Source: Orientia tsutsugamushi (lineage in GTDB: Bacteria > Pseudomonadota > Alphaproteobacteria > Rickettsiales > Rickettsiaceae). From it: a DNA stretch of 64,000 nt. Every line of letters begins with the position of its first letter. Position 1 is the first letter of the stretch. The notes under the pieces are model-generated. The model did not search any database, was not told the origin of the DNA, and saw nothing but the letters and a program-made list of their open reading frames with translations. A program made the translations under genes and the position numbers. Location of the stretch: positions 868,001-932,000 of the forward strand of contig NZ_LS398548.1 in the NCBI RefSeq assembly GCF_900327275.1, in the 5' to 3' direction. Below, piece after piece: positions 18,150 to 28,763 of this stretch.

Positions 18150-20481
18150 CTTAAGCGGGTAGGTAAGCGCAGAAGCGCTTTTCCTCCCAAAGAACCGTAC
18201 AAGCGAATTACTCCGCATACGGCTCAAGCAATTTACAAACAGCTGCAATAAGTTGTCCGCGATTACTGTGTACTTGTCGATGGCAGTTTTCATGCAATAA
18301 GCACAAATTGTTAATATGGTCAGTGCCACCACATCTTATAGGTGTTATATGATGTACATGAACACTTTCACCATTATCTATTAAATCAAAACAAACAAGA
18401 CATTTACCCTTTTGTCTACGCCAAAGAATCTGCCTAGATTTAAACAAATACTTAGGGCTATCAGCCTGACGTTTATGCCAATATTCTCTAAGTTTTGAAT
18501 TATCAGGAGAAGATTTACCTTTAACAAGAATATGTCGTTTAATCGTTGTCCATTGTAATTTCCATAGATATAGATCTTTATTCATAAAGACCCAATTATC
18601 ATTTCTGCCTTTAATGCGACCCCAATACTTTTTCTTAAGCCATTCCCAGGATTTTTTAGGATGTTTTCTACATGCAAATCTTGCTTGTCGAATCCACATC
18701 CAACAGTCTAAATTGGAAAAAATTTTCTTGGACACAACTTTGTTGAAATAACTGCACCATCCAAATATTTTAGAATTTAGATTATCAATTATTCTATCAA
18801 TATTCCATGAGAAACTTTTTTTCCATTCTATTGACATTCGTTTTTTAAACGACTTTATAGAGTCTTTAGACGGTTTAACTAGTAGAGCTACACCTCTTCT
18901 TGTACTATTGGTTTTATATTGTCGAATATTAAATCCAAGGAAATCAAAACCTTCATTAATATGAAGTATCCTGGTTTTTTCCTTTGACAATTCTAAGCCT
19001 CTAATACTTAACCAATCATTAATAATACTTTTGGCTCTGATACATGAGCTTTCTGACTTAGCGCAAACGACAAAATCATCAGCGTATCTCACTAAAGCAT
19101 ATTCGGATTTAGAATATAGGTGATCATACTTATTATAGATAATATTAAGTATATCACTCATTCCATGAAGAGTTATGTTTAAAAGTAATGGAGAAATTAA
19201 TCCACCTTGTGGAGTACCAGCTGTTGTTTTGATAATTTGATAATCCTGCATTACACCAGATTTAAGCCATGCTTGAATCCAATTACGAGCAGGGAAATTT
19301 CCTATAATTTTCAAAAGAAAATTATGATCAATATTATCAAATGCTCCTTTAATATCAGCATCTAATATCCAATTTCTATTGGTTCCATGTCGAATAATAC
19401 CAGATATTCTCTGTATTGCATCGTGAGCGCTACGTCCAGGTCTAAAGCCATAGCTGCAACCTTCAAACTTAGCTTCCCAATATGGTTCAAGTGCTGATTT
19501 TACAACAGCCTGTCTACACCTATCCAAAATAGTTGGCAAGCCTAAAGGTCTAGATTCGCCATTACTTTTTGGTATGTATACACGCTTAATCGGTTTTACA
19601 GATGATAGATTATTATCTGCTAACTTTTCCATCAACAGACTCCTTTCTTTATCTGTCTTAACAACTATTTTATCAATTCCAGGACTTTTTCGTCCTTTGT
19701 TGATTTGAGTAACACGTCTTATAGCAAGTAACCTATTTGCTCTTGATTTTAACATCAATCTTTGTAAGTTACGTACTAACTTCATATTACCATTTGCAGA
19801 TGCCCTATAAATACGTCTACGAAGATTATTAACCTTTTGTATAATTTCTTTCCAGTCTATTGAATGCCAATAGATTTTCTTGAAATTATCTTTAGTCTCA
19901 ATTGTTACATTTGCGTTTAGCATTCACTTTTCCAATTAATTCATAATCTTGTTTACCTATTTAGGGTAAATCACCAGTCTTAAGTTAGCATCATTTCTGA
20001 TTAGCATATAAATGCCTATACACTCAGTTATTAATTTCTGTAGTCTTTCGACTTAGTGTCATTTGCTTTCTAAGACCTCTCTTACCTACTATCAGTTGCC
20101 TAATAATAGGCTTACCATGTTTCACTCATCAGAGAGACGTTAAGTTGGTTATCTTCTTTATACCGAGGAGCTGGCATTTTTAAAGAAGGCTGCGTATTCC
20201 TTCTTACAGCTAAGCTTTTCAGCTTTATCCTTATAACAGAATTTATCTGGAGTATCTGCTTCTGCATTGACGATATTTTCCATACGAAGATTCACTTTCG
20301 TTTAACCAATTTTAACTTTACCTTGCCCCTATTTCCCATCCAGATTAGTACTTTAGTTAGGCTTTCTATCGCGCTTAGTACAAGACCGTTACCAATCTCG
20401 CACCGCAATAGCGGTAACTAAGGTTTAAATGCAACCTTGCTACATTTCTGTAGTCTCTGTTTGAGCGACCTCATGTCGCAC
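18150..20481 (-). mobile_element. Group II intron, unit A
   Basis: On the minus strand the intron begins at GTGCG (20481 downward), the family 5' consensus, and runs to a domain V (GAGCCGTATGCGGAGTAATT, near 18225) and a domain VI hairpin with a bulged A (near 18160-18200). The 3' boundary lies within about 18145-18160; the exact base is not certain. It encodes its own reverse transcriptase. It sits between traD and traA, not in a gene, directly beside a conserved stem (20492-20509). Confidence 0.8.
18208..19923 (-). CDS. ltrA: Group II intron reverse transcriptase/maturase with HNH endonuclease, 571 aa
   Basis: The order is an N-terminal RT-0 region, RT core, maturase domain X and HNH. RT signatures are SPGIDKIVVKTDKERS, IPKSNGESRPLGLPTILDR, AFDNIDHNF, TPQGGLISPLLLNI and the catalytic YADDFVVCAK. 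Domain X includes FLGFNIRQY. The C-terminus has an HNH/zinc fold: CLVCF, VHVHHITPIRCGGTDHINNL, CLLHENCHRQVH. Such proteins splice the intron RNA and insert it by target-primed reverse transcription. All catalytic residues are intact. It differs from the copy at 37215 at four residues near the N-terminus. Confidence 0.93.
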   Translation of the reverse strand: MLNANVTIETKDNFKKIYWHSIDWKEIIQKVNNLRRRIYRASANGNMKLVRNLQRLMLKSRANRLLAIRRVTQINKGRKSPGIDKIVVKTDKERSLLMEKLADNNLSSVKPIKRVYIPKSNGESRPLGLPTILDRCRQAVVKSALEPYWEAKFEGCSYGFRPGRSAHDAIQRISGIIRHGTNRNWILDADIKGAFDNIDHNFLLKIIGNFPARNWIQAWLKSGVMQDYQIIKTTAGTPQGGLISPLLLNITLHGMSDILNIIYNKYDHLYSKSEYALVRYADDFVVCAKSESSCIRAKSIINDWLSIRGLELSKEKTRILHINEGFDFLGFNIRQYKTNSTRRGVALLVKPSKDSIKSFKKRMSIEWKKSFSWNIDRIIDNLNSKIFGWCSYFNKVVSKKIFSNLDCWMWIRQARFACRKHPKKSWEWLKKKYWGRIKGRNDNWVFMNKDLYLWKLQWTTIKRHILVKGKSSPDNSKLREYWHKRQADSPKYLFKSRQILWRRQKGKCLVCFDLIDNGESVHVHHITPIRCGGTDHINNLCLLHENCHRQVHSNRGQLIAAVCKLLEPYAE

Positions 20482-20491
20482 TACGCAATAC

Positions 20492-20530
20492 GTAAACTTG
20501 AAAGTTTACTGTTAAAAAATGAGTACTCAT
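20492..20530. other. Conserved stem and palindrome upstream of traA, unit A
   Basis: GTAAACTT/AAGTTTAC with a 2-nt loop (20492-20509), then ATGAGTACTCAT (20519-20530). Unit B (39500-39538) has a different stem sequence with compensating changes. Located between the intron 5' end and traA. Candidate part of oriT. Confidence 0.45.
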
Positions 20531-20621
20531 TAACCGATTGAATGTTAAAAAAAAGAAGTTTGTGCTAGCAAAATCAAAAAAACCATGCTAACTTAAAACT
20601 CAGGTGAGAATTGGTATTGAG

Positions 20622-22876
20622 ATGGCGATACAGTTTACAAGGATTGAATTTTTAAGTAGAAGTAAAGGAGGTGATAGTTGTCGTAAGGCAGCGTATAATG
20701 CAAGAACTATTGTTAAAAACGAGAATACAGGTATAAAGTATAACTTCTCTCGTAAGAAAGATAACGTATATCATACAGTGCTGATACCGGATTATGTAAA
20801 ACAAGAATTCAAGAATATTCAAACATTAATGAATGAGGTAGAACGAACAGCCAAAAAAGACAACAGCCAGTTGTTGAAGGATATAGTAATAGCATTGCCA
20901 GACGAGAAGGAGCTAAATTTAGAGCATAGAATAGAACTAACTCATCAAATAGTTGATGAAATGGAATGGGTGCAAAAAGGTATTGGAGTACAGATAGACA
21001 TTCATAAGCCTCAAACAGGAGATAAAAACTGGCATGTACATATATTGCTTACTATGAGAAGATTTAGAGAAGATGGAACTGGTTTAGGAGATATAGCAGT
21101 AGATTTAAACCCAAAAATCATAACAGTTAATGGCAAAAAGGTTGTTATTAAAGATCCCGAGATGATTCATGAAAGAGTAAAGAAATAATTAATGCATATT
21201 TCGCTAAATTAGGCTTACCATATAGAGTTGACGAGATAAGCGAAGTGCCGGGAAAGCATATTGGGAATATTAAATATATTGAAATTAGGAATTTAATTAA
21301 TGAAGTATTAAATGAAAATGAGTTACGTAAAGAGGCTCATTTGAAGATTATTAATGATGCTGATGTAATAACGGATTCTATAACACATTACAAATCTATT
21401 TTTACTAAGCAGGATGTTGAAAAAGCAGTAAAAGATATACCAGATCCAACAGCAAGAGAACAGTTAGTTCAGCAAGTGCTTAGTTCAAATAGAATACTAG
21501 AGTTATACCATGATGATGGTGAAAGTAGCAAATATTTTACGACAATTGAGGTTCGAAATGAGGAGACGAGAATAATCAGAATAGCTAATAAAATCAATAA
21601 TCAGGTTTATTACAACGATATTTACAATCTTAAAAGTGATATCGAAGGTCTAGCAAATGTTAGTGAAGAACAGAAACAAGCTCTAAGGCATATTTTGCTT
21701 AGCACTAGTGGAGTTAGAGTCTTAAGAGGAAGATCTGGTACAGGAAAATCTTATGTTTTAATAAAAGCGCATAAGCTCGCAACAAATCGTGGACAAAAAG
21801 TTATTGGTCTTGCTCCTACTCATAAGGCAGTATCAGAGCTGAGGAGCAAAGGTTATACAGAGGTCTATACAGTAAAAGGATTTTTATATAATCGAAAAAA
21901 AATTTTTATGCAAGACAGCTTAATAGTAGTAGATGAAGCTGGAATGGTAGGTACTAAAGCTTATGCAGAGCTGTTTAGAGTAGTTAGAAACAATAATTGT
22001 CAACTGATACTCGCTGGAGATGAAAAACAGCTAGCTTCAATAGAAAGAGGCGGAATGTTTGAGATGCTGAGTAATAATTTCGGTTCACATGTTTTAATAG
22101 ATATTCGCAGACAAAGTGAAAACTGGAGCAGAGAAGCAGCAACAAAGTTTGCTGAGAGTAATATTTTAAGCGGTATAACCTTACTGAGACAAAATAAATG
22201 TGTTAAGTTTGATAATACATTACAGGATTCAATTAGTAAGTTGATTTATGATTGGAGTCTAAGCAAGTTTAAGCTACATGAAAAATTGGTAATTACAGTA
22301 CGTAATAAAGATGTCGACATTCTTAATTCAAGTATTAGATCTTTGTTAAAAGCAAATGGTACGCTACAAGGCACAGAATATAGGCGTTCAATAGCTGGAA
22401 GGAAAGAGTCCTATATGGCAGGAGATAGAATCGTATTTCAAAAAAGCGATAAGGATTTACAAATACAAAACAGTGAATTTGCAACTTTAACTTCTGTTAA
22501 TAAAAATGAATTTGTAGTTAAGACAGACACAGGAAAAGAGGTGAGTTTTGATTTAAATAAAATAAGCTTTAAACATGGATATGCTACAACAGTTTGTAAC
22601 ACACAAACAGCTTTCAAAAAAGATGTATATGTTCTTCATAATAATGGTGTAGGCATAGAAAGTTCTAACATAAGCATGATAGGGAATGCAGAGCAAGTAC
22701 GGCTGTACTACAACGTGCAAGCTACAAAAAATATGTTGCTAATCTAATAGAGCAGCTTAGCACAGCTAAGACAGACTCTATGAATTCAAAAGTTGTAGAG
22801 GAGAATAATAATGTTCAAGCAAATGAAGTAAGGCAATATCAATCTGCTCAAAACTATAGACAAAATGATTATTAGA
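20622..22876 (+). pseudogene. traA: Ti-type TraA relaxase/helicase, frameshifted and truncated (unit A)
   Basis: The relaxase domain is readable from MAIQFTRIEF with the metal-binding NWHVHILLTMRRF near residue 150. A frameshift near 21187 separates it from the helicase domain: Walker A GRSGTGKSYVL (about 21735), Walker B LIVVDEAGMVG, GDEKQLASIERGG. The last helicase motif is degraded (YATTVCNTQTAFKKD), a further frameshift lies near 22729, and the frame ends at 22876 against an IS5-like end. The MobA/MobL-type N-domain would nick oriT. The start at 20622 is chosen because the family begins MAI; an upstream GTG at 20604 exists. Confidence 0.85.
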
Positions 22877-22965
22877 CCTCTTTCGAAACTGGTTAAGGTA
22901 GTTCAAAATTATAAATGCCAGAGATCAAATTAAATCTAAGAGAAAATCTTTTAGTTCTAGATCTA
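22874..22965 (+). mobile_element. IS5-like terminal fragment
   Basis: The sequence begins AGACCTCTTTCGAAAC and is closely related to 57307-57400. It truncates traA and marks the right edge of unit A. No transposase is left. Confidence 0.55.
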
Positions 22966-23011
22966 AGCTTGATAGTAACTTGCTTAGATATCAGAATCTA
23001 TCAAGCTTAGA
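22962..23011. repeat. 14-bp inverted repeat upstream of the initiator gene
   Basis: TCTAAGCTTGATAG (22962-22975) pairs perfectly with CTATCAAGCTTAGA (22998-23011) across 22 nt. It lies 120 bp before the initiator start. It may be a regulatory or origin element, or an inner part of the IS-like fragment. Confidence 0.5.
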
Positions 23012-23131
23012 AGCAATTAAATTTTCTGTGTAAAATATCGTGTTCTGTGTATGTTCAGTATTTGAATTACGTTTCTAGAGTAAAATTTGCTCTAAAACTC
23101 CTGCTATATCTGATATTTTGGAGTAAATATT

Positions 23132-24841
23132 GTGCAGTGTATGAGACGAATTTTTTCAACTAATGTTTGCAAAAGTATTACTAATAATAGTGTTAATAAT
23201 ACAATAATTTTTTATAAATTTGTTGGAAATTTTCCACCAGAAGAATGGAAATGGTTAACAGATGCTGATGGAAAAGCTTTAGGAAAAACTGAAAAGCAGT
23301 TGCTAGCAGTAATAGTTCGTCAACTACAAGTATATAATAATAAAAATATAGAAGAAATACAGGAAAATTACAACTTTTTTACAGAATTATTAGGAGTTGG
23401 ACAGCCTAGAGTTAGGCAGTGTTTATCTAAATTACAAAAAGCTGGTTTTATTAAATATGAAAATAGAACTATAACTAAAGGTAAATATAAGCTGAATCAT
23501 ATTCTATGCATAAAACTTGTTAGAAATTTTCAACAGGTCAGTAACTTTGAAAAAGAAAAAACTGTTACACAAACTGAAAAAATTTTTCCTCTATACCCGA
23601 AAAAAATTTCGGGTGAACACGAAAAAAATTTCGGGTCCATATATAGATATAATAATAAAAAAATAATAAATGATAGATCTAGATCTACTGAAGATAAGTT
23701 AATAGAGAATGATCAAAATAAAAATGAAGATCAACAGCAAAATTTAAAGTTTAAATATACGGAATCTGATGATTTTATAGAAATTGAGTTAGTAGGAAAT
23801 GAAAAAGAAGATCAACAGCAACAACAGAATTTGAATTTCCATGAGCTTAGTGATGTTAGTAATAAAAAGCCATCAAACAAGGATTATGAGCAAAATAGTG
23901 AGTTAGCAACTCCAGCTATTACTAAAGATTCAGAGGTTGAAAAGAATGAATGCTATCCCAAAAGAAAAAGACTAGCAGATTATTATCCACTAACACCAGA
24001 AGATGCAGTTATACTACAACGTATGTCTAGTAGAAGCTTCAACATATACTTCATAAATCAATTACTGTTGAAGTTATCAAATAAATATCCAAACCGTCAT
24101 TTTGCAAATAAGATAGCAGTGCTAAACTATATGGCAAAAGCCTTAGCAAATGAATTACTAACTACTGATCAGGCTAATAGTAGAAATTTTGGATTTAATG
24201 ATGTAGGAAGATTTAAAGAACAGTATCTAGTAAATATTGAATCTGGTACAGATCGTAGTATGAAGGCTCAGTTGAAGCGTAAAATAGCTGGAGTCTTTGA
24301 AGCAGATATGGCTTATCAAATTTTAACATCTTGTGATTTTGGAGCAGCGGTTAAAAACAAATATTACATCAAGTTGGTTAAGAATATTACACTGTCAGAT
24401 CATATTAAATTCAAGATACTACAGGAGGTACGAGCTGTCCATGGCAACGATATTGAGCTGTTACAAGTTATACCATTTGATGAATCAAAACAAGTTACCA
24501 ATAGCACAACGGAGTATCAAAAAACAACAGTTTTACAGCAACAAATAAGTGATGAAGATTACCTTTCAGAACTTAGTAAAGAGCTAGGCTCCAACTCGAC
24601 TTGGTACAAAGTACGAGAATCTTTGATTAAAAGTTACGGTCAAGCTATCGATAAATCATGGTTTAGCAAATTAGAAGTTATAAATGAAGATAGTGTTAAT
24701 AAAAAAATATTCATCAAAGCAAAAACAGAATTTGAAGATAGTTACATCAGAGAGAACTATCTGAAAGATCTTGAGTCCTCTTTTAAAGCTCAAGGATTTT
24801 CTTTTGAGTTAGTTAAGTTTAGTAATTTTAATAAAATTTAA
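23132..24841 (+). CDS. RAGE replication initiator, DnaA-domain-I-like, 569 aa (unit B)
   Basis: Residues ~30-140 form a winged-helix-like region (LTDADGKALGKTEKQLLAVI, GVGQPRVRQCLSKLQKAGFI), the expected DNA-binding part. A low-complexity Gln/Asn-rich linker follows, then a conserved middle region (PLTPEDAVILQRMSSRSFNI), then a C-terminal domain like DnaA domain I (TWYKVRESLIKSY, WFSKLEVINED, IFIKAKTEFEDSYI). Rickettsial plasmids carry similar DnaA-like initiators. GGAG lies eight bases before the GTG at 23132, so this start is preferred over the ATG at 23141. It is followed nine bases later by the dnaB-like gene. A role in starting element replication is inferred. Confidence 0.65.
   Translation: MQCMRRIFSTNVCKSITNNSVNNTIIFYKFVGNFPPEEWKWLTDADGKALGKTEKQLLAVIVRQLQVYNNKNIEEIQENYNFFTELLGVGQPRVRQCLSKLQKAGFIKYENRTITKGKYKLNHILCIKLVRNFQQVSNFEKEKTVTQTEKIFPLYPKKISGEHEKNFGSIYRYNNKKIINDRSRSTEDKLIENDQNKNEDQQQNLKFKYTESDDFIEIELVGNEKEDQQQQQNLNFHELSDVSNKKPSNKDYEQNSELATPAITKDSEVEKNECYPKRKRLADYYPLTPEDAVILQRMSSRSFNIYFINQLLLKLSNKYPNRHFANKIAVLNYMAKALANELLTTDQANSRNFGFNDVGRFKEQYLVNIESGTDRSMKAQLKRKIAGVFEADMAYQILTSCDFGAAVKNKYYIKLVKNITLSDHIKFKILQEVRAVHGNDIELLQVIPFDESKQVTNSTTEYQKTTVLQQQISDEDYLSELSKELGSNSTWYKVRESLIKSYGQAIDKSWFSKLEVINEDSVNKKIFIKAKTEFEDSYIRENYLKDLESSFKAQGFSFELVKFSNFNKI
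23596..23635. repeat. Paired palindromes inside the initiator gene, unit B type
   Basis: Two sites with core CGAAA-N4-TTTCG begin at 23596 and 23618, 22 bp apart, around GGTGAAC. A weaker third (GAAAAAATTTTTC, 23576-23588) lies one period upstream. They encode residues PKKISGEHEKNFG, which differ from unit A while the flanking residues do not. Confidence 0.55.
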
Positions 24842-24849
24842 AGGGTGAT

Positions 24850-26298
24850 ATGGAAAAAGATCTTGCAAAGATTGCTCCAAGTAATATTCAGGCAGAGCAA
24901 ATGATACTTGGGGCAATTCTGATTAACAATCGTGCGCTATATAACATTAACGAATTTTTACTGCCGGAACATTTTTATGAACCATTACATGGTAAAATAT
25001 ACAAGTCAATTAATCTCATTATTAGTAAAGGAATTAGCGCTACTGTAATTTCGCTCAAAAATATGCTAGGCAATGAACTCACATTTGATGAAATAGGTGG
25101 AGTAGATTATCTAGCTAAACTTACAACGTTAGCATTAAGTATAGTTAATGTTAATGAGTACGGCAAAATAGTATATGATCTTGCGCTGAGGTGTTATTTA
25201 ATTGAAATTGGAGAAAAAATAGTAACAAATGCGTATTCTTCTACTTTAGCAGATTTAGCTATAAGTCAGATCGAAACTGCTGAATCTCAATTATATGATC
25301 TAGGTTCAAGATGAACTTTAAGTAAAGGATTTACAAAATTACAAACTTCAATTGAAGAATCATGGACATCAATTTCATCTGCTATTAAAAATAAAAACTC
25401 TATTAACGGTATTAGTAGTGGACTACTTGACCTTGATTCAAAGCTTGGAGGATTTAAAAATTCTGACCTAATAATATTAGCTGGCAGGCCATCAATGGGT
25501 AAAACTGCTTTAGGAGTTAACTTAGCAATAAATGCTTGTAAATATTTTTTATCATCATCTACTCAACAAAATAGCAAAGTTTCTAATATAACACCATCAG
25601 TTGGATTCTTTTCTTTAGAAATGTCATCTCAGCAAATCTCAACTCGAATTCTTTCTATAGAATCAGAAATTAATAGCTCTGCATTATTTAACGGTAAAAT
25701 AAATGAACAAGATGTTGATAAGTTAAAGACTGTACAAGATGAAATACAAAAGTGGAATTTTTTTATAGATGATGCTCCGGCAATCTCGATATCTGCAATT
25801 AGATCTGGAGCTCGTAGACTTAAACGTACACATAATTTAGCAATATTATTTGTTGATTATTTACAGCTAATAAAAATTGATAACAGAAGAAGTCAGTATA
25901 ATAGAGTGCAGGAGATTTCTGAAATTACTCAGAGCTTAAAAGCTCTTGCTAAAGAGCTCAATATTTCAATCATTGCGTTATCTCAATTGTCTAGAGCTGT
26001 AGAACAAAGGTCAGATAAAAAGCCTATTCTCTCAGATCTACGAGAATCAGGCTCAATTGAACAGGACGCCGATATTGTAATGCTTATATATCGTGACGAA
26101 TATTACTTGTCTAGATCAGAACCGAATCCAGGTACTCCAGAATATACAGAATGGGTTACAAAACAAAATAAATGTTATAACACTGCTGAAATAATTGTTG
26201 CTAAACACCGTAATGAGCCAGTTGGTACAGTGAAGTTGCACTATAATAGTAGGTATTCTAAATTTGGCAATATTGTTAAAAACTCTCAGCAATGTTAA
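24850..26298 (+). pseudogene. dnaB: DnaB-like replicative helicase with one in-frame stop
   Basis: The N-terminal domain is typical: PSNIQAEQMILGAILINNRA, HFYEPLHGKIY, IGGVDYLAKLTTLAL. A TGA at 25312-25314 follows LYDLGSR. The same frame continues for another 328 codons with the RecA-like core: Walker A AGRPSMGKTALGVNL, SLEMSSQQISTRIL, Walker B LAILFVDYLQLI, LSQLSRAVEQRSDKKP, SDLRESGSIEQDADIVML. Full length would be 482 aa, normal for DnaB. The single nonsense codon is the only visible lesion. Translation could restart at MGKTALG only by losing part of the P-loop. It is coupled to the initiator gene. Confidence 0.85.
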
Positions 26299-26537
26299 TA
26301 AACGCTAGATTATGCATAAGATGAAAAAATGCTGGTCCAAAAAAAAAATTACAGCAAAATTTTACTCATTAACACCAGAGATATGCAACTCAAGATTAGT
26401 TTTTTTTGGCATCGTGATAACTGAATTCAAAAAATTTATAATTTAATTTGCTTCTTTTCCAGTTTTTATCTGGGATTGGAGTATACAAAAAGTTTAAATT
26501 ATGGTATAATTTATTAATAACCATTTAGAGGTGGCCA

Positions 26538-27167
26538 ATGATAGATTTTTATAGTGAGAGCTTAATAAATAAGCTGTTCAGAAGCAAAGTACAGCAGCTT
26601 ATTAATAAGGATAGTACACTTGTCAATTCAAAATATAAAGACGGTACTACAGCTTTATCTGTTGCTTTGAAATATAAGAATCTACCTATTGCCGAGATTT
26701 TACTAAGCAATGGAGCTAACATAAACGCACAAGATAATGATGGGCACACCGCTTTACATCTTGTTGTGGATACAATTCAAGTATATTATGAATTTTTCGA
26801 AAAATATCCTACCTATTGCAATGATCATATAGCATTACTGCTACAATATAATGCTGATGTAAATATCGAGAATAATCAAGGTAATACACCTTTATCTGAT
26901 GCTGTTGAATGCAAATGTGTAGAACCTTTAGCAATTATGCTAAAACATAATTCTACTGGTATTAATAAAAAATATGATGAAGGAGAAACGCTACTACATA
27001 TTGCTGTTCGTAATAAAATCATAGATATTATACAGCTTTTGATTGATTATGGAGCAGATATTGATGCAAAAGATGATAACGGCATGACTACTATAGATTA
27101 TGCTGCTAAAAGCGGTAATGCAGATGTATTCAACTTTCTAACGGAACAATCGGTCCCATGGTATTAG
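26538..27167 (+). CDS. HD-protein start fused in frame to ankyrin repeats, 209 aa
   Basis: The first 14 residues (MIDFYSESLINKLF) are those of the HD gene, then the frame runs into the second ankyrin residues (VQQLINKDSTLVNSKYKDG) of the neighbouring gene in unit A. A deletion of about 0.6 kb removed the HD catalytic region and the ankyrin start, leaving an open frame under the HD gene's ribosome-binding site (GAGGTG at 26529). The rest matches the 214-aa ankyrin protein at 7084. The product should be an ankyrin protein without HD activity. Confidence 0.7.
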   Translation: MIDFYSESLINKLFRSKVQQLINKDSTLVNSKYKDGTTALSVALKYKNLPIAEILLSNGANINAQDNDGHTALHLVVDTIQVYYEFFEKYPTYCNDHIALLLQYNADVNIENNQGNTPLSDAVECKCVEPLAIMLKHNSTGINKKYDEGETLLHIAVRNKIIDIIQLLIDYGADIDAKDDNGMTTIDYAAKSGNADVFNFLTEQSVPWY

Positions 27168-27213
27168 GTTTTAACAGATAGCTAATATGTTAATATTAAA
27201 AAGAGAAGTTAAT

Positions 27214-27717
27214 ATGAATGTTTTGAAATTACTTTTACAACCGGGTTATGCTGTTATATTAGCATTCGTTGTATTATCTTCACCATCGATATGTACAGCG
27301 AATAATAATGTAAACTTCAATGCCTCTAAAGGTGGTATTGATACTTCGCAATTCTATATAAAATTTTCAACTGGTATTGTTACTAACTACGATACATTAG
27401 AAGCTGGAATTGGTTATAGATTAAATCGGCACAGAATGGATGTAAGATTATGATTTATGTGTCATCACAACTGTAGAGATAACTTTATTCAAGGAAATTA
27501 TTATTACAATATAATTGAAGGTAACAAAGCATCAATTGTTGTTACAGGTGGCCTAGTATCAGCTTTCAATAGTGATAGCGGTACTGGTATAGACTTGGGA
27601 GTTGGTACAACAATAAATTTATCAAGAGATACATATTTAGACATTGAATGTAGCACAATTGCTAACTATAGACCACTTCCTATTCATATACGATTTGGAT
27701 TGCGGGTTCATCTTTAA
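27214..27717 (+). pseudogene. Small exported protein with internal stop (unit B)
   Basis: Copy of the gene at 7775 with the same signal peptide (MNVLKLLLQ, AVILAFVVLSS). A Gly codon became TGA at 27451-27453 (reads MDVRL-stop-FMCHH). The remaining frame to 27717 is open and has a single copy of the GVGTTINLSRDTYLD segment. Confidence 0.75.
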
Positions 27718-27739
27718 TTGCTAAGCTCAGGTCAAGTAG

Positions 27740-28060
27740 TTAGTTCGAATAGTTAGTAATGATTAGCTCATTAACAGGATTGCGTTGTTCATTGATTGAG
27801 TATATAATCCAATATGAGTAATGAAGAAGTCTTTTTTACAGCGTGATAACTAGTAATTAAGTCGAGATTAATATCAGAAAAAAACATTGTTTAAACAGAT
27901 GCCTAACTTGAAAAAATAAAGCCCCACCTCCAAGGAATGGTTCATAGTAATTATAGTGTGGCCCTGAAGGAAGATGCTCTATTAATTTATTAACAATTCT
28001 CCTTTTGCCTCCAACTCAATGGAGAAAAGGCTTTAGTTCATTAGAAATTGCTATTGACAC
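27740..28060 (-). pseudogene. dam: Dam-like methyltransferase remnant (unit B)
   Basis: The two ends of the unit A dam pseudogene are joined here by deletion of about 500 bp near 27832, removing motif IV (DPPY). Motif I (YEPFLGGGALFF) and the C-terminal NPVNELIITNY remain readable. The Trp-to-TGA change near the start is shared with unit A, so it predates the unit duplication. Confidence 0.75.
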
Positions 28061-28586
28061 AAGAATTTTTGATTAATTAAATCTCTGCTATGAATTATAG
28101 CAGAAAACAAGCCTTAAAGCCAGTAATAATAACTGCTACAGAGCTTTTTTTATAAATCTTTTTTGAATGATATTTTTGTAGCTAGAGATACAATGTGATA
28201 ATTTCGCATCTATTTTAAAAAAGATGAAAAAATTTTTCATAATTATGACAAAAAGTCATGTACTGATAAAAATCTAAATGATACTGTATACCTGATATTA
28301 TCTGAGATTCAAGATTTAGATAATATTTAGCTAGAGGTTATTTCATTAAAACTTCAGAATCTGTTAGTAAAGGTACAAATGAATCTCTAGCTATACTTTA
28401 ATTACTACTTCAAATAGCAAAAGTAATGCTATGATTATTAGTTATAAGAATAACAATAAACAAAAAAAATCTAAAAATACGATTTGCTAATGGCCTAATT
28501 ATTTTAGGCTATCTCAATTTATAACTCAAGATTAATAATAAATATATAATTGTTAAATATTATGCGGGGTTTTAAAGAGTAAAAGT
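28061..28586. other. Intergenic region, unit B counterpart of 9145-9669
   Basis: No intact gene. It holds the same decayed reading frames and one copy of the 139-bp repeat (about 28197-28336). Up to about 28292 it differs from unit A at several bases; after that the two are indistinguishable by eye. Confidence 0.5.
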
Positions 28587-28763
28587 ATGCATATACAAGT
28601 CTTAAGCGCGGCAAAACACTTGCTCTATCGAATGTTTAACCTACGCAAACAAAATAAAGCAACACAAATTTTTTCAGTTTCACAGGAAAAATGGTTTGCT
28701 TTTTTTAATGACTTGCACAGTCATACAGAACAAAAAAATTTAATACAACTTCTAATAACATGA
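28587..28763 (+). CDS. Small ORF, 58 aa, unknown (unit B)
   Basis: Identical to the ORF at 9670-9846; the same uncertainty applies. It is 240 bp from the convergent F-box-like repeat gene. Confidence 0.35.
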   Translation: MHIQVLSAAKHLLYRMFNLRKQNKATQIFSVSQEKWFAFFNDLHSHTEQKNLIQLLIT

